A DNA stretch of 64,000 nucleotides, from NCBI GenBank assembly GCA_964624065.1, contig CAZUWF010000002.1, positions 62,001-126,000 of the forward strand. Direction: 5' to 3'. Numbering within the stretch: the first letter of the stretch is position 1; every line of letters begins with the position of its first letter. The position numbers and the translations under genes were made by a program. This DNA comes from UBA7960 sp964624065 (GTDB taxonomy: Bacteria > Bacteroidota > Bacteroidia > Bacteroidales > UBA7960). The notes beneath the pieces are model-generated. The model worked only from the letters and a program-made list of their open reading frames with translations. It was not told the origin of the DNA and did not search any database. Positions 8,756 through 16,630 of the stretch are shown in pieces.

Positions 8756-9700
8756 ATGACTTCCTCAGTAAAGATATTCACTGGATCTGCCTCGCGTTAC
8801 CTCGCCCAAAGGATCTGCCATGAGTATGGAATACCGTTGGGCAAGGAAAACATTTATTTTTTTTCGGATGGTGAAATGCAGCCCTCCTTTGAAGAAACCC
8901 TGCGTGGTAGTGATGTATTTTTGGTTCAAAGTACCATCCCGCCGGCCGAGAACCTTATGGAACTACTATTAATGGTTGATGCTGCCAAAAGAGCTTCGGC
9001 AAATAATGTGATAGCCGTGATACCATATTTTGGGTTTGCCAGGCAGGATCGCAAGGACAAGCCTCGGGTACCAATAGGTGCCAAGCTTATTGCCAATCTT
9101 TTGGAAGCGGCCGGGGTAAACAGGCTTATTACAATGGATCTGCACGCTGACCAAATTCAAGGGTTTTTCGACGTTCCGGTTGACCACATCTATGCCTCCA
9201 CCCTTTTTGTTCCCTACATTTTGAGCCTTAACCTACCTAATTTGGTAATGGCTTCGCCCGACACCGGCGGCACGCGGAGAGCTGCTGCCTATGCAAAATT
9301 CACCAATAGCGAGCTGGCAATATGTTACAAGCAACGGGCCAAACCAAATGAAGTTGACCGTATGATGCTGATCGGGGATGTTGTCGGTAAGGATGTTGTA
9401 ATTGTTGACGACATTATAGACACTGCTGGTTCGATAACCAAGGCTGGCAAGATGATCATGGAAAACGGGGCAAAAAGCGTCAGGGCAGTGTGTACCCACC
9501 CTATTTTTAGCGGAAATGCAATTGAAAAATTGGATGGCAGCGTTTTTAAAGAGGTAATTGTTACCGACACCATTCCACTAAAGGAAACCTCCCCTAAGAT
9601 AACCGTTATAAGTACCGCCAAGTTGTTTGCAGATGTAATTAATCGGGTGAACACAAACAGCTCGATTAGTTCTTATTTCAAATTTCCAACTATGTTGTAA
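8756..9700 (+). CDS. prs: Ribose-phosphate pyrophosphokinase
   Basis: Makes PRPP from ribose 5-phosphate and ATP, feeding purine, pyrimidine, histidine, tryptophan and NAD synthesis. 314 residues, normal for the family. The N-terminal half has the flexible ATP loop region (YFGFARQDRKDKPRVPIGAK), and the C-terminal half has the PRPP-binding loop VVIVDDIIDTAGSI. The ATG at 8756 was chosen because it follows a TACTTTTG promoter element and gives the family's usual N-terminus (SVKIFTGSAS). The frame stays open further upstream but would overlap tRNA-Leu. Its 3' end overlaps the convergent truA by 28 bases. Confidence 0.95.
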   Translation: MTSSVKIFTGSASRYLAQRICHEYGIPLGKENIYFFSDGEMQPSFEETLRGSDVFLVQSTIPPAENLMELLLMVDAAKRASANNVIAVIPYFGFARQDRKDKPRVPIGAKLIANLLEAAGVNRLITMDLHADQIQGFFDVPVDHIYASTLFVPYILSLNLPNLVMASPDTGGTRRAAAYAKFTNSELAICYKQRAKPNEVDRMMLIGDVVGKDVVIVDDIIDTAGSITKAGKMIMENGAKSVRAVCTHPIFSGNAIEKLDGSVFKEVIVTDTIPLKETSPKITVISTAKLFADVINRVNTNSSISSYFKFPTML

Positions 9701-10446
9701 TCATCAGGGTATGCTACACTCTGAAAGTACAAACCACAGGCAGGAACCGACAGGCCGGCCTTGCTGCGGCTCCGCGATTCGATTATTTGCCTGAATCCAC
9801 CAGGCGAGGTTTTACCCAACCCAACGTCAACCAAGGTACCCACTATGGCACGGACCATATTGCGCAGAAACCTATCGGCAGTTATTTCAAATTTCAAGAG
9901 GTCCTGTCCTGCTTCCCATCTGGCACCCATAATCTTGCACTTATAGTTACTTGCCCCCGAGTTAGCCTTGCAAAAGCTCTTAAAATCATCATGGCAAAGG
10001 AGTTGGCTTGTAGCTTCGCGCATTAACTCTAAACTCAATTCTTGTGGAACGTACCAGGATTTGTTGATCAAGAACGGGTTTTTGGTGGTGTTTATCAAGT
10101 ATTGGTAGGTTCGGCTGGTGGCACTAAACCTGGCATGAATGTGAGGTTTTACAATTTCCATTTTCCTGACCGCAACATCAAAAGGCAAGACACAGTTTAG
10201 TTTGTAGGTTAATTGATCCAATTGATTTGATGGTAAGCACGAATGATAATCAAAATGTGCTGCAAAGCCAAGTGCATGTACTCCGGTATCGGTGCGGCCG
10301 GCACCCACCGATTCAATTTTATCCCTGAGCAGGGTGCTAAGTGCCTTGTTCGTTATTTCCTGCACCGTGATGGCATTGTTCTGGACTTGCCATCCATTGT
10401 ATTCAGTTCCGTCGTATTGCAGCCAAATGAAGTATCTGGTTTTCAT
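9673..10446 (-). CDS. truA: tRNA pseudouridine(38-40) synthase
   Basis: Converts uridines 38-40 of the tRNA anticodon arm to pseudouridine. 257 residues. Catalytic Asp53 lies in VGAGRTDTGVHALG; the N-terminal FIWLQYDGTEYNGWQ and the C-terminal FLRNMVRAIVGTLVDVG motifs are typical. The ATG at 10446 is preferred over an in-frame TTG three codons earlier. It is 20 bases after the transporter gene on the same strand and probably co-transcribed with it. It converges with and overlaps the end of prs. Confidence 0.95.
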   Translation of the reverse strand: MKTRYFIWLQYDGTEYNGWQVQNNAITVQEITNKALSTLLRDKIESVGAGRTDTGVHALGFAAHFDYHSCLPSNQLDQLTYKLNCVLPFDVAVRKMEIVKPHIHARFSATSRTYQYLINTTKNPFLINKSWYVPQELSLELMREATSQLLCHDDFKSFCKANSGASNYKCKIMGARWEAGQDLLKFEITADRFLRNMVRAIVGTLVDVGLGKTSPGGFRQIIESRSRSKAGLSVPACGLYFQSVAYPDDYNIVGNLK

Positions 10447-10466
10447 ATTTCCCAAAAAAGGATTGA

Positions 10467-11426
10467 TTAAGCAAATCTATTTGAATACCTGGAAGCAATA
10501 AGACTAATCACGAAAATTTGCAATGAATGGTAAATCATTATCGGTATGAGCATGATACCCGCCGTTGTCAAAGATCCGAATAGCACGTTTGAAAAAACGG
10601 TTCCGTGTATCAACGACTTCATCGAGCCGCAGAAAATGAAGGTAATTCTATCATTTTCGTTGAATCCTACCCGTTTGGCAACCCAATAGAGAATGACGAG
10701 AACCACAATAAACAAAATCATTACCAAAACTGTAATTATCAAGATGTTGAAGCCACCAACTTGGGCAAAAAGACCCTTGTTGATGGAGTCTGATAAACTC
10801 TTGTAAACAATCAGTAGCACCACCACCTTGTCTAATAATGACAATCTGGATAGGTGTTTTTTTGTCCATTTTAGGAGCCAAGGTCTTAAAATTGCCCCTA
10901 AAAGCACCGGTGTGACTATCTCAACAATCATCCTAAGTAGAATGTTGCTGAAATCAAAGTTGCCGTATTTGGCGGTCAAAAATATTCCCATCCAAATTGG
11001 TGTAATCAAAATACCTATCAAACCCGAAATGCTCGCATTCAATATTGCCGCTGGTTCGTTGCCCTTGGCCACCGTAACCATTACCACCGAGGCAGCCACA
11101 GTTGATGGCAGGGCGGCAAGGAAGAACATTGCCAACCACAAGGTTTCTTGTATTCCGGTTTTGATTAAGGGATAAAACGCCAAGACCAAAACCGGGAACA
11201 GCAAGAAGGTTGCAAGCTGGATTGAGATGTGTAGGCGAAAGTTTCCCAGGCCGGCTATAATTTTTTCGGGGCCTAATTTAAGGCCATGGAAAAAAAAATT
11301 CAAGGATATCCCTATCCGGCTTGCAATACTTATGGGCACCCCATTTTCAAAAAGTGCCAAATCGGGAAGCACCCAGGCTAGTACCGCCGCCAAAAATAAG
11401 GCTATTACAAAATGGTTGTCCTTCAT
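10467..11426 (-). CDS. Bile acid:sodium symporter family transporter (SBF-like)
   Basis: 319 residues forming about ten hydrophobic membrane segments. The pattern FFFHGLKLGPEKI near residue 45 and the LAALPSTVAASVVMVTVAKGN signature are those of the SBF-like branch (YfeH/DUF4137-type) of the BASS superfamily. BASS members use sodium to take up organic anions; the substrate here is unknown. Start at ATG 11426; the TTG five codons upstream is less likely. It is divergent from the wtpA-like gene, with about 100 bases between, and lies upstream of truA in the same direction. Confidence 0.85.
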   Translation of the reverse strand: MKDNHFVIALFLAAVLAWVLPDLALFENGVPISIASRIGISLNFFFHGLKLGPEKIIAGLGNFRLHISIQLATFLLFPVLVLAFYPLIKTGIQETLWLAMFFLAALPSTVAASVVMVTVAKGNEPAAILNASISGLIGILITPIWMGIFLTAKYGNFDFSNILLRMIVEIVTPVLLGAILRPWLLKWTKKHLSRLSLLDKVVVLLIVYKSLSDSINKGLFAQVGGFNILIITVLVMILFIVVLVILYWVAKRVGFNENDRITFIFCGSMKSLIHGTVFSNVLFGSLTTAGIMLIPIMIYHSLQIFVISLIASRYSNRFA

Positions 11427-11468
11427 GTAAAAAACGACCAATAAACCATTATGCTACATAATTGTGGT

Positions 11469-11476
11469 TACCTTTG
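11469..11476 (+). promoter_or_regulatory. TAnnTTTG -7 element for the wtpA-like gene
   Basis: TACCTTTG, 54 bases before the chosen ATG at 11530. Its position inside the longer open frame argues against the upstream start at 11464. Confidence 0.6.
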
Positions 11477-11529
11477 CAAAGTTAGCTTTCTATTTCAAAA
11501 ATGGTGCGGTATTTTTTATTCACGAAAAT

Positions 11530-12555
11530 ATGACAGGATATTCATTAAACTATTCTTCCAGGTGTTGGCGACAAAAAGGTTGTCAGATATTTTCAATACT
11601 TTTATTGATAATAGGCTCGGTGTTAGGCTTCAACTGTTGCACTTCAAAGCCTAAGACCCATCAGCCTGAAACCCTCACCATAATTCACGCCGGAAGCTTA
11701 TCTTACCCAGTAGGCAAGATTATTGAAGAGTTCAAGAAAGAAAACCCTGGGGTGATAATTCTATCTGAAGCCTGGGGAAGCAAGGCTGGGGCACGGCGCG
11801 TGATGGACCTTGAAACCAATTGCGATGTTTTTCTCTCGGCCGATTACATGGTAATTAAAAGGATGCTGGTTCCAAAGTACGCCCATTGGTACCTCAAGTT
11901 CGCAACCAACGAGATGGCCATTGTTTTTACAAAAAAATCAAGATTTTCTGACGAAATTACCTCACAAAACTGGCTTGAGATCTTGCTGAGGCCTGGGGTG
12001 GAGGTAGGCCGAAGCGATCCTGACCACGACCCTTGCGGCTACAGGTCAGTATTTACCCTTCAGCTTGCAGAACCATTTTTCAACGATACGATAGGGCCCA
12101 GAAGGATTTTTGAAAAAAGCAAGAAGAACATCAGACCGAAAGAAACCGACTTGTTGGCATTGTTGGAAGCAAATCACCTCGACTACATTTTTCTCTATCG
12201 AAGCGTGGCCCAGCAGCACAAGCTACCTTACATTACCCTGCCCGATGAGTTGAACCTTAGAAACCAAGATCTTGACTCACTTTACGCAACTGCCAAAGTT
12301 GAAACCGTGGGAGCAAAACCAGGCGCAAAGATTATTGAGGTTGGTGAGGCAATGGTTTATGGTGTTACCATTCCACTTAAATCCACAAATCCAGAAATGG
12401 CCGAAAGATTTGTTAGGTTTTTGCTCGAGGCCAGCAAGGGCCTGAAAATACTGGAAAACCTCGGGCAGCCCGGTGTAGTGCCTTCAAGGTCAACCACCTT
12501 TGATTACATCCCGGAATCGTTAAGATGCTTTGCCCTGGAAGACAAGGCTCGCTGA
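11530..12555 (+). CDS. wtpA: Tungstate/molybdate-binding protein, WtpA family
   Basis: 341-residue periplasmic-type binding protein. After a hydrophobic leader (about 20-35) with a Cys pair (GFNCCTS) that could be a lipidation site, the mature part starts LTIIHAGSLSYPVGKIIEEF. It carries the WtpA hallmarks: CDVFLSADYMVIKRML, FATNEMAIVFTKKS and GRSDPDHDPCGYR. Known WtpA proteins capture tungstate or molybdate for an ABC permease (WtpB/WtpC). No permease or ATPase gene is beside it: the flanking genes are an opposite-strand transporter of another family and a convergent reductase. ModA-like proteins are an alternative, but the DPDxDPCGYR motif favours WtpA. Confidence 0.85.
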   Translation: MTGYSLNYSSRCWRQKGCQIFSILLLIIGSVLGFNCCTSKPKTHQPETLTIIHAGSLSYPVGKIIEEFKKENPGVIILSEAWGSKAGARRVMDLETNCDVFLSADYMVIKRMLVPKYAHWYLKFATNEMAIVFTKKSRFSDEITSQNWLEILLRPGVEVGRSDPDHDPCGYRSVFTLQLAEPFFNDTIGPRRIFEKSKKNIRPKETDLLALLEANHLDYIFLYRSVAQQHKLPYITLPDELNLRNQDLDSLYATAKVETVGAKPGAKIIEVGEAMVYGVTIPLKSTNPEMAERFVRFLLEASKGLKILENLGQPGVVPSRSTTFDYIPESLRCFALEDKAR

Positions 12556-12564
12556 AACCTCCGC

Positions 12565-13368
12565 TCAACCTACTTTGTAGTGAGATGCCAAAACCTTGAA
12601 AAACAACTTCGAAGGGAGTATCCTTTTAAGCAAAACCGCAAGTTTTTGGTCTAACGAAGCAATAATATACCTGTGTTTAGGGCTCTTTTTACTAACTATG
12701 CGTCCTATTTTCTTGGCAAGGATGGCTGGATCAAGCCCACCTGTTTCGTCGTTTTCGATCACCGCAAGGGTTTTTTCGAGTGCATCCTTGTAATTTCCCT
12801 TCTTGGCATTCTCTACCAATCTCCTGTTTGATGTGAACCCAGTGTGAAAATCACCTGGATTGACCAAAACTACCTTTACTCCAAACCTAGAAACCTCGTA
12901 TCTAAGCGATTCCATAAATCCCTCAACCCCGAACTTACTGGCTGAATAAAATCCCTGAAATGGTAGGGCCAACAGTCCGGCAATAGAACCTATGGTAATT
13001 ATGGTCCCACCACCTTGGGCAATCATGTAAGGCAACGAATGCTTCGAACACCTAAACGCTCCCATAAGGTTGGTGTTGAGCTCAACCATTGATTCGGCTT
13101 CAGTGTAATCTTGCAGGGCACCCCCTAGGCCAATTCCGGCATTGTTTATCAACACATCAATCCTACCCTGGTCTTTGACAATTGAATCTATGGTTGCCTT
13201 GACCTCAATGTCGGATGTTACGTCCATCCTAACCACTTTGATACCTTCTAGGTAGTAGCCATCCTTTCGACTGGTTCCATACACCACGTGGCCTTGGCTC
13301 GAGAGGGTTTTGGCAATTTGAAGTCCGAACCCCGAAGACACTCCGGTAATAAAAATTACTTTTTTCAT
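12565..13368 (-). CDS. Short-chain dehydrogenase/reductase
   Basis: Classical SDR of 267 residues. The NADP(H)-binding glycine motif is TGVSSGFG near the N-terminus, NNAGIGLGG follows, and the catalytic triad comprises Ser in TIGSIAGL and YSASK. After the active site, VNPGDFHTGF is followed by a basic C-terminus with a hydrophobic stretch, suggesting membrane association. It lies downstream of the serine palmitoyltransferase gene on the same strand, separated by 77 bases holding a terminator-like hairpin. That position makes a 3-ketosphinganine reductase role possible, but SDR sequence alone does not fix a substrate. Confidence 0.85.
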   Translation of the reverse strand: MKKVIFITGVSSGFGLQIAKTLSSQGHVVYGTSRKDGYYLEGIKVVRMDVTSDIEVKATIDSIVKDQGRIDVLINNAGIGLGGALQDYTEAESMVELNTNLMGAFRCSKHSLPYMIAQGGGTIITIGSIAGLLALPFQGFYSASKFGVEGFMESLRYEVSRFGVKVVLVNPGDFHTGFTSNRRLVENAKKGNYKDALEKTLAVIENDETGGLDPAILAKKIGRIVSKKSPKHRYIIASLDQKLAVLLKRILPSKLFFKVLASHYKVG

Positions 13369-13391
13369 AGCAAAGAACCTTTTTTAAAGGC

Positions 13392-13422
13392 AAAAAAGCA
13401 ACCCACTGGCAAGCGAGCTGCT
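13392..13422 (-). terminator. Probable terminator after the serine palmitoyltransferase gene
   Basis: On the minus strand an imperfect stem (arms about 13413-13422 and 13397-13405, several G-T pairs) is followed by six T. It lies between spt and the SDR gene and may only partly stop transcription. Confidence 0.5.
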
Positions 13423-13445
13423 TTTTGCGCAAATTTCAATAATAA

Positions 13446-14633
13446 TTATTCGATAATTCCCAGCTGTTGCGAAACTTTTTTGATGGTCTCGAGGGCAAAA
13501 TCAATTTGCTCTTCGGTGTGTGTGGCCATTAGTGAGAAACGAATAAGAGTATCTTCTTTCTTAACGGCAGGTGAAAGCACTGGATTTACAAAGATTCCGT
13601 TGTCCAAAAGGATCTTGGTAAGGGTCATGGTTTTGATGTCATCGCGGACGTAAAGTGGAATTATAGGAGTGTCGGAATGGCCGATGTCAAATCCCATTTC
13701 CCTAAAGGCCTTTTGACACTTCCTTGTGATCTTCCATAAATATTCTATGCGCTGGGGTTCCTTTTCCATAATGTCTAAGGCGGCCAAAACTGTGGCGACA
13801 GAAGCTGGGGTCATACTGGCACTAAAGATCAACGACCTTGAGTGGTGTTTCAAGAAGTTCATCGTTTCCTTGTCGCCGGCAATGAATCCACCGAGTGACG
13901 CCATTGATTTCGAAAAAGTGCTCATTATCAGGTCAACCTGATCGGTCAAGCCAAAATGATCGGCGGTACCCCTACCATTGCGGCCCAAAACCCCAAATGA
14001 GTGGGCATCATCAACCATCACCGTTGCACCGTATTTGTTTGCAAGCTCCACGAGCCTTGGCAGGTTGACTATGTCGCCCTCCATTGAAAAAATGCCATCA
14101 ACAACTATGAATTTGACATTATCCTGGTCGCAGGCCTTAAGCTTTGACTCAAGAGACTCCATATTATTATGGGCAAACTTCAATACCTTCGAAAAAGCCA
14201 AGCGACTACCTTCAATGATCGAAGCGTGATCGGAATCATCGAGCAAAATGGTGTCAGACCTACCCGTAAGCGACGACACTACACCGAGGTTAACCTGAAA
14301 ACCAGTACTGTAGCACAGTGCAGCATCCTTGCCAACGAACTTTGCCAGCCTGTCTTCCAACTCAATGTGAATATCGAGGGTGCCGTTCAAAAACCTCGAA
14401 CCGGCACAGCCTGTGCCATATTTGTCAATGGCTCTTTTGGCGGCCTCCACAACCTCAGGATGATTGGTGAGGCCAAGGTAACTGTTTGATCCAAACATTA
14501 ATACCTTCTTTCCGTTTACTATAACCTCGCTATCTTGTTCAGATTCAATAACCCTGAAATAGGGATAAATGCCCATAGCCATTGCCTGCTGAGGCAAGTC
14601 GTACATGGCCATCCTTTGTTGCATTAGCTTCAT
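13446..14633 (-). CDS. spt: Serine palmitoyltransferase-type PLP enzyme (alpha-oxoamine synthase)
   Basis: 395 residues, fold type I PLP enzyme. It has GSNSYLGLTNHPEV, the GCAGSRFLNGTLDIHIELE signature, the His136 cofactor-stacking motif SDHASIIEGS, Asp208/His211 (VMVDDAHSFG) and PLP lysine Lys242 (STFSKSMASLGG). The alpha-oxoamine synthase family includes KBL, AONS, ALAS and SPT. The N-terminus (MGIYPYFRVIES) and the IIPLYVRDD and MATHTEEQID segments match bacteroidal SPT, which condenses serine with an acyl-CoA to give 3-ketosphinganine, the first sphingolipid step. KBL is the main alternative. The ATG at 14633 was chosen because a TACCTTTG promoter at 14677-14670 lies inside the longer frame. 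Confidence 0.82.
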   Translation of the reverse strand: MKLMQQRMAMYDLPQQAMAMGIYPYFRVIESEQDSEVIVNGKKVLMFGSNSYLGLTNHPEVVEAAKRAIDKYGTGCAGSRFLNGTLDIHIELEDRLAKFVGKDAALCYSTGFQVNLGVVSSLTGRSDTILLDDSDHASIIEGSRLAFSKVLKFAHNNMESLESKLKACDQDNVKFIVVDGIFSMEGDIVNLPRLVELANKYGATVMVDDAHSFGVLGRNGRGTADHFGLTDQVDLIMSTFSKSMASLGGFIAGDKETMNFLKHHSRSLIFSASMTPASVATVLAALDIMEKEPQRIEYLWKITRKCQKAFREMGFDIGHSDTPIIPLYVRDDIKTMTLTKILLDNGIFVNPVLSPAVKKEDTLIRFSLMATHTEEQIDFALETIKKVSQQLGIIE

Positions 14634-14669
14634 TAGGTGTAATATTAGGTTTGATTGAAGATTTGGACG

Positions 14670-14677
14670 CAAAGGTA
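14670..14677 (-). promoter_or_regulatory. TAnnTTTG -7 element for spt
   Basis: TACCTTTG on the minus strand, 36 bases before the chosen spt ATG. Confidence 0.6.
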
Positions 14678-14772
14678 AGATTTTTTTGATTAATGACCGT
14701 TTAGAAATTCTTTTGAGGTTTTTTTCGATTAAGAACCTACCAACCAATGCCGCAGATTACAAAATATTTAGT

Positions 14773-14780
14773 TACCTTTG
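14773..14780 (+). promoter_or_regulatory. TAnnTTTG -7 element for rplY
   Basis: TACCTTTG, 46 bases before the rplY ATG, in a short AT-rich divergent region shared with spt. Confidence 0.6.
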
Positions 14781-14826
14781 CGGCCTAATTTTAAAAGAAT
14801 AATAAAACTTAAACAATTTTTATTAA

Positions 14827-15438
14827 ATGAAAACGGTATCTATGAGCGGTTCTCTTAGAGAGAACGTAGGGAAAAAAGATGCGAAAAAGGCCAGACGCGA
14901 AGGCTTGGTACCTTGTGTGTTGTACGGTGGAGAGGAGCAAATCTTGTTCGTGGCCGAAGAAAAGGCATTCAAGGAAGTAGTTTACTCGCACGAAGTTTGT
15001 CTTCTTAACCTTGAAATCAACGGCAAGACCTATAAGGCTCTTCTGCAAGACATACAGTTTCATCCTGTAAGGGAGCAAATCTTGCATGCAGACTTTCTAG
15101 AAATTTTTGACGACAAACCAATAAAAATGGCCATTCCGGTAAAACTTTCTGGTACTAGCCCAGGTGTTTTGCAGGGTGGAAAACTTGACCTGAAACTGCG
15201 CAAGTTGTTGGTAAGGGCATTGCCAGCCAACCTGCCCGATTTCATCGAGGTTTCGATAGCCAAGCTGAAGGTTGCAGATGCAATCAAAGTTGAGCAACTT
15301 AGCGGCACCAACCTTGAGTTTCTTGATACACCCAAATCGGTCATTGTTCAAGTTAAAACTGCGCGTAACGTTATCGCTGTTTCAGCTGATGATGAAGAAG
15401 AGGGAGCCGAAGAGGCCAGTGGGGCAGCAACCGAGTAG
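14827..15438 (+). CDS. rplY: 50S ribosomal protein L25 (Ctc form)
   Basis: 203 residues, the long two-domain Ctc/TL5 form. The N-terminal 5S rRNA-binding domain begins VSMSGSLRENVGKKDAKKAR and contains VPCVLYGG; the second beta domain contains FDDKPIKMAIPVKLSG. The acidic tail (DDEEEGAEEASG) is typical of the Bacteroidota form. It has its own promoter and a strong terminator directly after it. The adjacent pth gene is a conserved neighbour of rplY in many bacteria. Confidence 0.95.
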   Translation: MKTVSMSGSLRENVGKKDAKKARREGLVPCVLYGGEEQILFVAEEKAFKEVVYSHEVCLLNLEINGKTYKALLQDIQFHPVREQILHADFLEIFDDKPIKMAIPVKLSGTSPGVLQGGKLDLKLRKLLVRALPANLPDFIEVSIAKLKVADAIKVEQLSGTNLEFLDTPKSVIVQVKTARNVIAVSADDEEEGAEEASGAATE

Positions 15439-15454
15439 TGAGAACGAAAGTTAT

Positions 15455-15492
15455 AAATGGGCACTTGTTTCCTGGCAAGTGCCCATTTTTTT
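15455..15492 (+). terminator. Rho-independent terminator after rplY
   Basis: A perfect 10-bp stem TGGGCACTTG/CAAGTGCCCA (15458-15467 and 15476-15485), extendable by A-T pairs, is followed by seven T. Confidence 0.92.
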
Positions 15493-15505
15493 CACCGTTT
15501 TTTCC

Positions 15506-15513
15506 TATTTTTG
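15506..15513 (+). promoter_or_regulatory. TAnnTTTG -7 element for pth
   Basis: TATTTTTG between the rplY terminator and the pth ATG (20 bases upstream), so pth is independently transcribed. Confidence 0.6.
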
Positions 15514-15533
15514 ATCCTGTAATTTTCTTGATT

Positions 15534-16118
15534 ATGAAATTTCTTGTAGTTGGATTGGGCAATTTTGGCCCCGAGTACCACGAAACGCGGCACAACATTG
15601 GCTTTATGACCGTTGACTTCTTGGCCCGGGAGCGCGAGGTGGCTTTCGAGGCTGTAAGGTTTGGCGAAAGGACTGAGTTTAAGTACAAAGGCCGAACGTT
15701 TATTTTACTCAAACCCTCCACATACATGAACCTAAGCGGACGGGCGGTGAAGTATTGGTTAGAAAAGGAAAAGATAGAGTTGGTCAACCTGCTTTCTGTA
15801 GTTGATGACATTGCACTGCCATTGGGTGTTCTGCGCCTACGTGCCAATGGGGGAGCAGGGGGGCACAATGGGCTTGAAAGCATTAATAATGTTCTTGAAA
15901 CAGATCAGTACGCCAGGCTTCGGTTTGGCATTGGAAATGACTACCCCAAAGGGTTTCAGTCTCAATACGTCTTGGGCAGGTGGCAGGCAGACGAACGCGA
16001 AATAATTGATCCGAGAATTAAACTGGCCGCCGAGATGATTGTAAGTTTTGGTATGCAAGGGGTGGCCAAAACTATGAACCTGTATAATATAAAGAAGATT
16101 GACAAGCCAATAAGCTGA
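15534..16118 (+). CDS. pth: Peptidyl-tRNA hydrolase
   Basis: Releases tRNA from peptidyl-tRNA dropped by stalled ribosomes. 194 residues, normal length. The N-terminus is MKFLVVGLGNFGPEYHETRH with catalytic His20; the substrate-binding Asn lies in STYMNLSGRAV, and further motifs are VVDDIALPLG and RANGGAGGHNGL. The ATG at 15534 is chosen over an upstream in-frame start because the latter would lie before the promoter and within the rplY terminator. Confidence 0.96.
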   Translation: MKFLVVGLGNFGPEYHETRHNIGFMTVDFLAREREVAFEAVRFGERTEFKYKGRTFILLKPSTYMNLSGRAVKYWLEKEKIELVNLLSVVDDIALPLGVLRLRANGGAGGHNGLESINNVLETDQYARLRFGIGNDYPKGFQSQYVLGRWQADEREIIDPRIKLAAEMIVSFGMQGVAKTMNLYNIKKIDKPIS

Positions 16119-16573
16119 TAGGTTATTGGTAGCCATTTGACTTCGACGTCATTTGTGTTTAACACGTTTTAGATGGTCATTTGTCTCTGCCGGCTTTGCG
16201 AGGTCTTAATTGGCGACTTTGGGGTGAAAATGGCCTGAGGCTTTTAACATAAAACTATGTGAACCATTGTGTTTTTTGTGTTAAAAAGGTTTCGGGTTGA
16301 TGATTAGCCCCGTATGCCCCGACCTGGCCATCTCCACCGGCCTTTAGATTTTATTTGTCAATTGTTCCTTTTAAATTATTCCTCAATCGAAATAGTTTCC
16401 GATCAGGTCTTTAGCCCAGGCGTGGCGGCCTTATGGTATAATAATCCCCTTAAACGAAATCTTGATCCTTTATGCCCGACCATTACTGCAATTGGATTGT
16501 GGGCCAAGCCTCCAAAGACCTCAATCACAAGTAAAACTATCACGGCATTCGATCAAGAGTTTTGCAGAAAAGC
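16119..16573. other. Gene-free stretch between pth and dnaK
   Basis: About 450 bases between convergent genes. Open frames here are short and lack recognisable domains or upstream promoter elements. No RNA gene or repeat was recognised. The only structured element is the dnaK terminator at its right end. Confidence 0.5.
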
Positions 16574-16612
16574 AAAAAAGCCCCAAGAACTCCTTGATTT
16601 CCCGGGGCTTTT
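16574..16612 (-). terminator. Terminator after dnaK
   Basis: Arms AAGCCCC (16578-16584) and GGGGCTT (16604-16610), with six T on the minus strand after the stem. The short T run on the other side could let it act in both directions. Confidence 0.75.
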
Positions 16613-16630
16613 CATTAAACAGCAGTTATA

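Noticed and set aside
11464..11529. Upstream start for the wtpA-like gene
   Set aside because: The TACCTTTG promoter element is inside this stretch, so it is unlikely to be translated.
13446..14747. Longer form of the SPT gene starting at 14747
   Set aside because: The extra N-terminus is basic and unlike the family, and it spans the likely promoter at 14677-14670.
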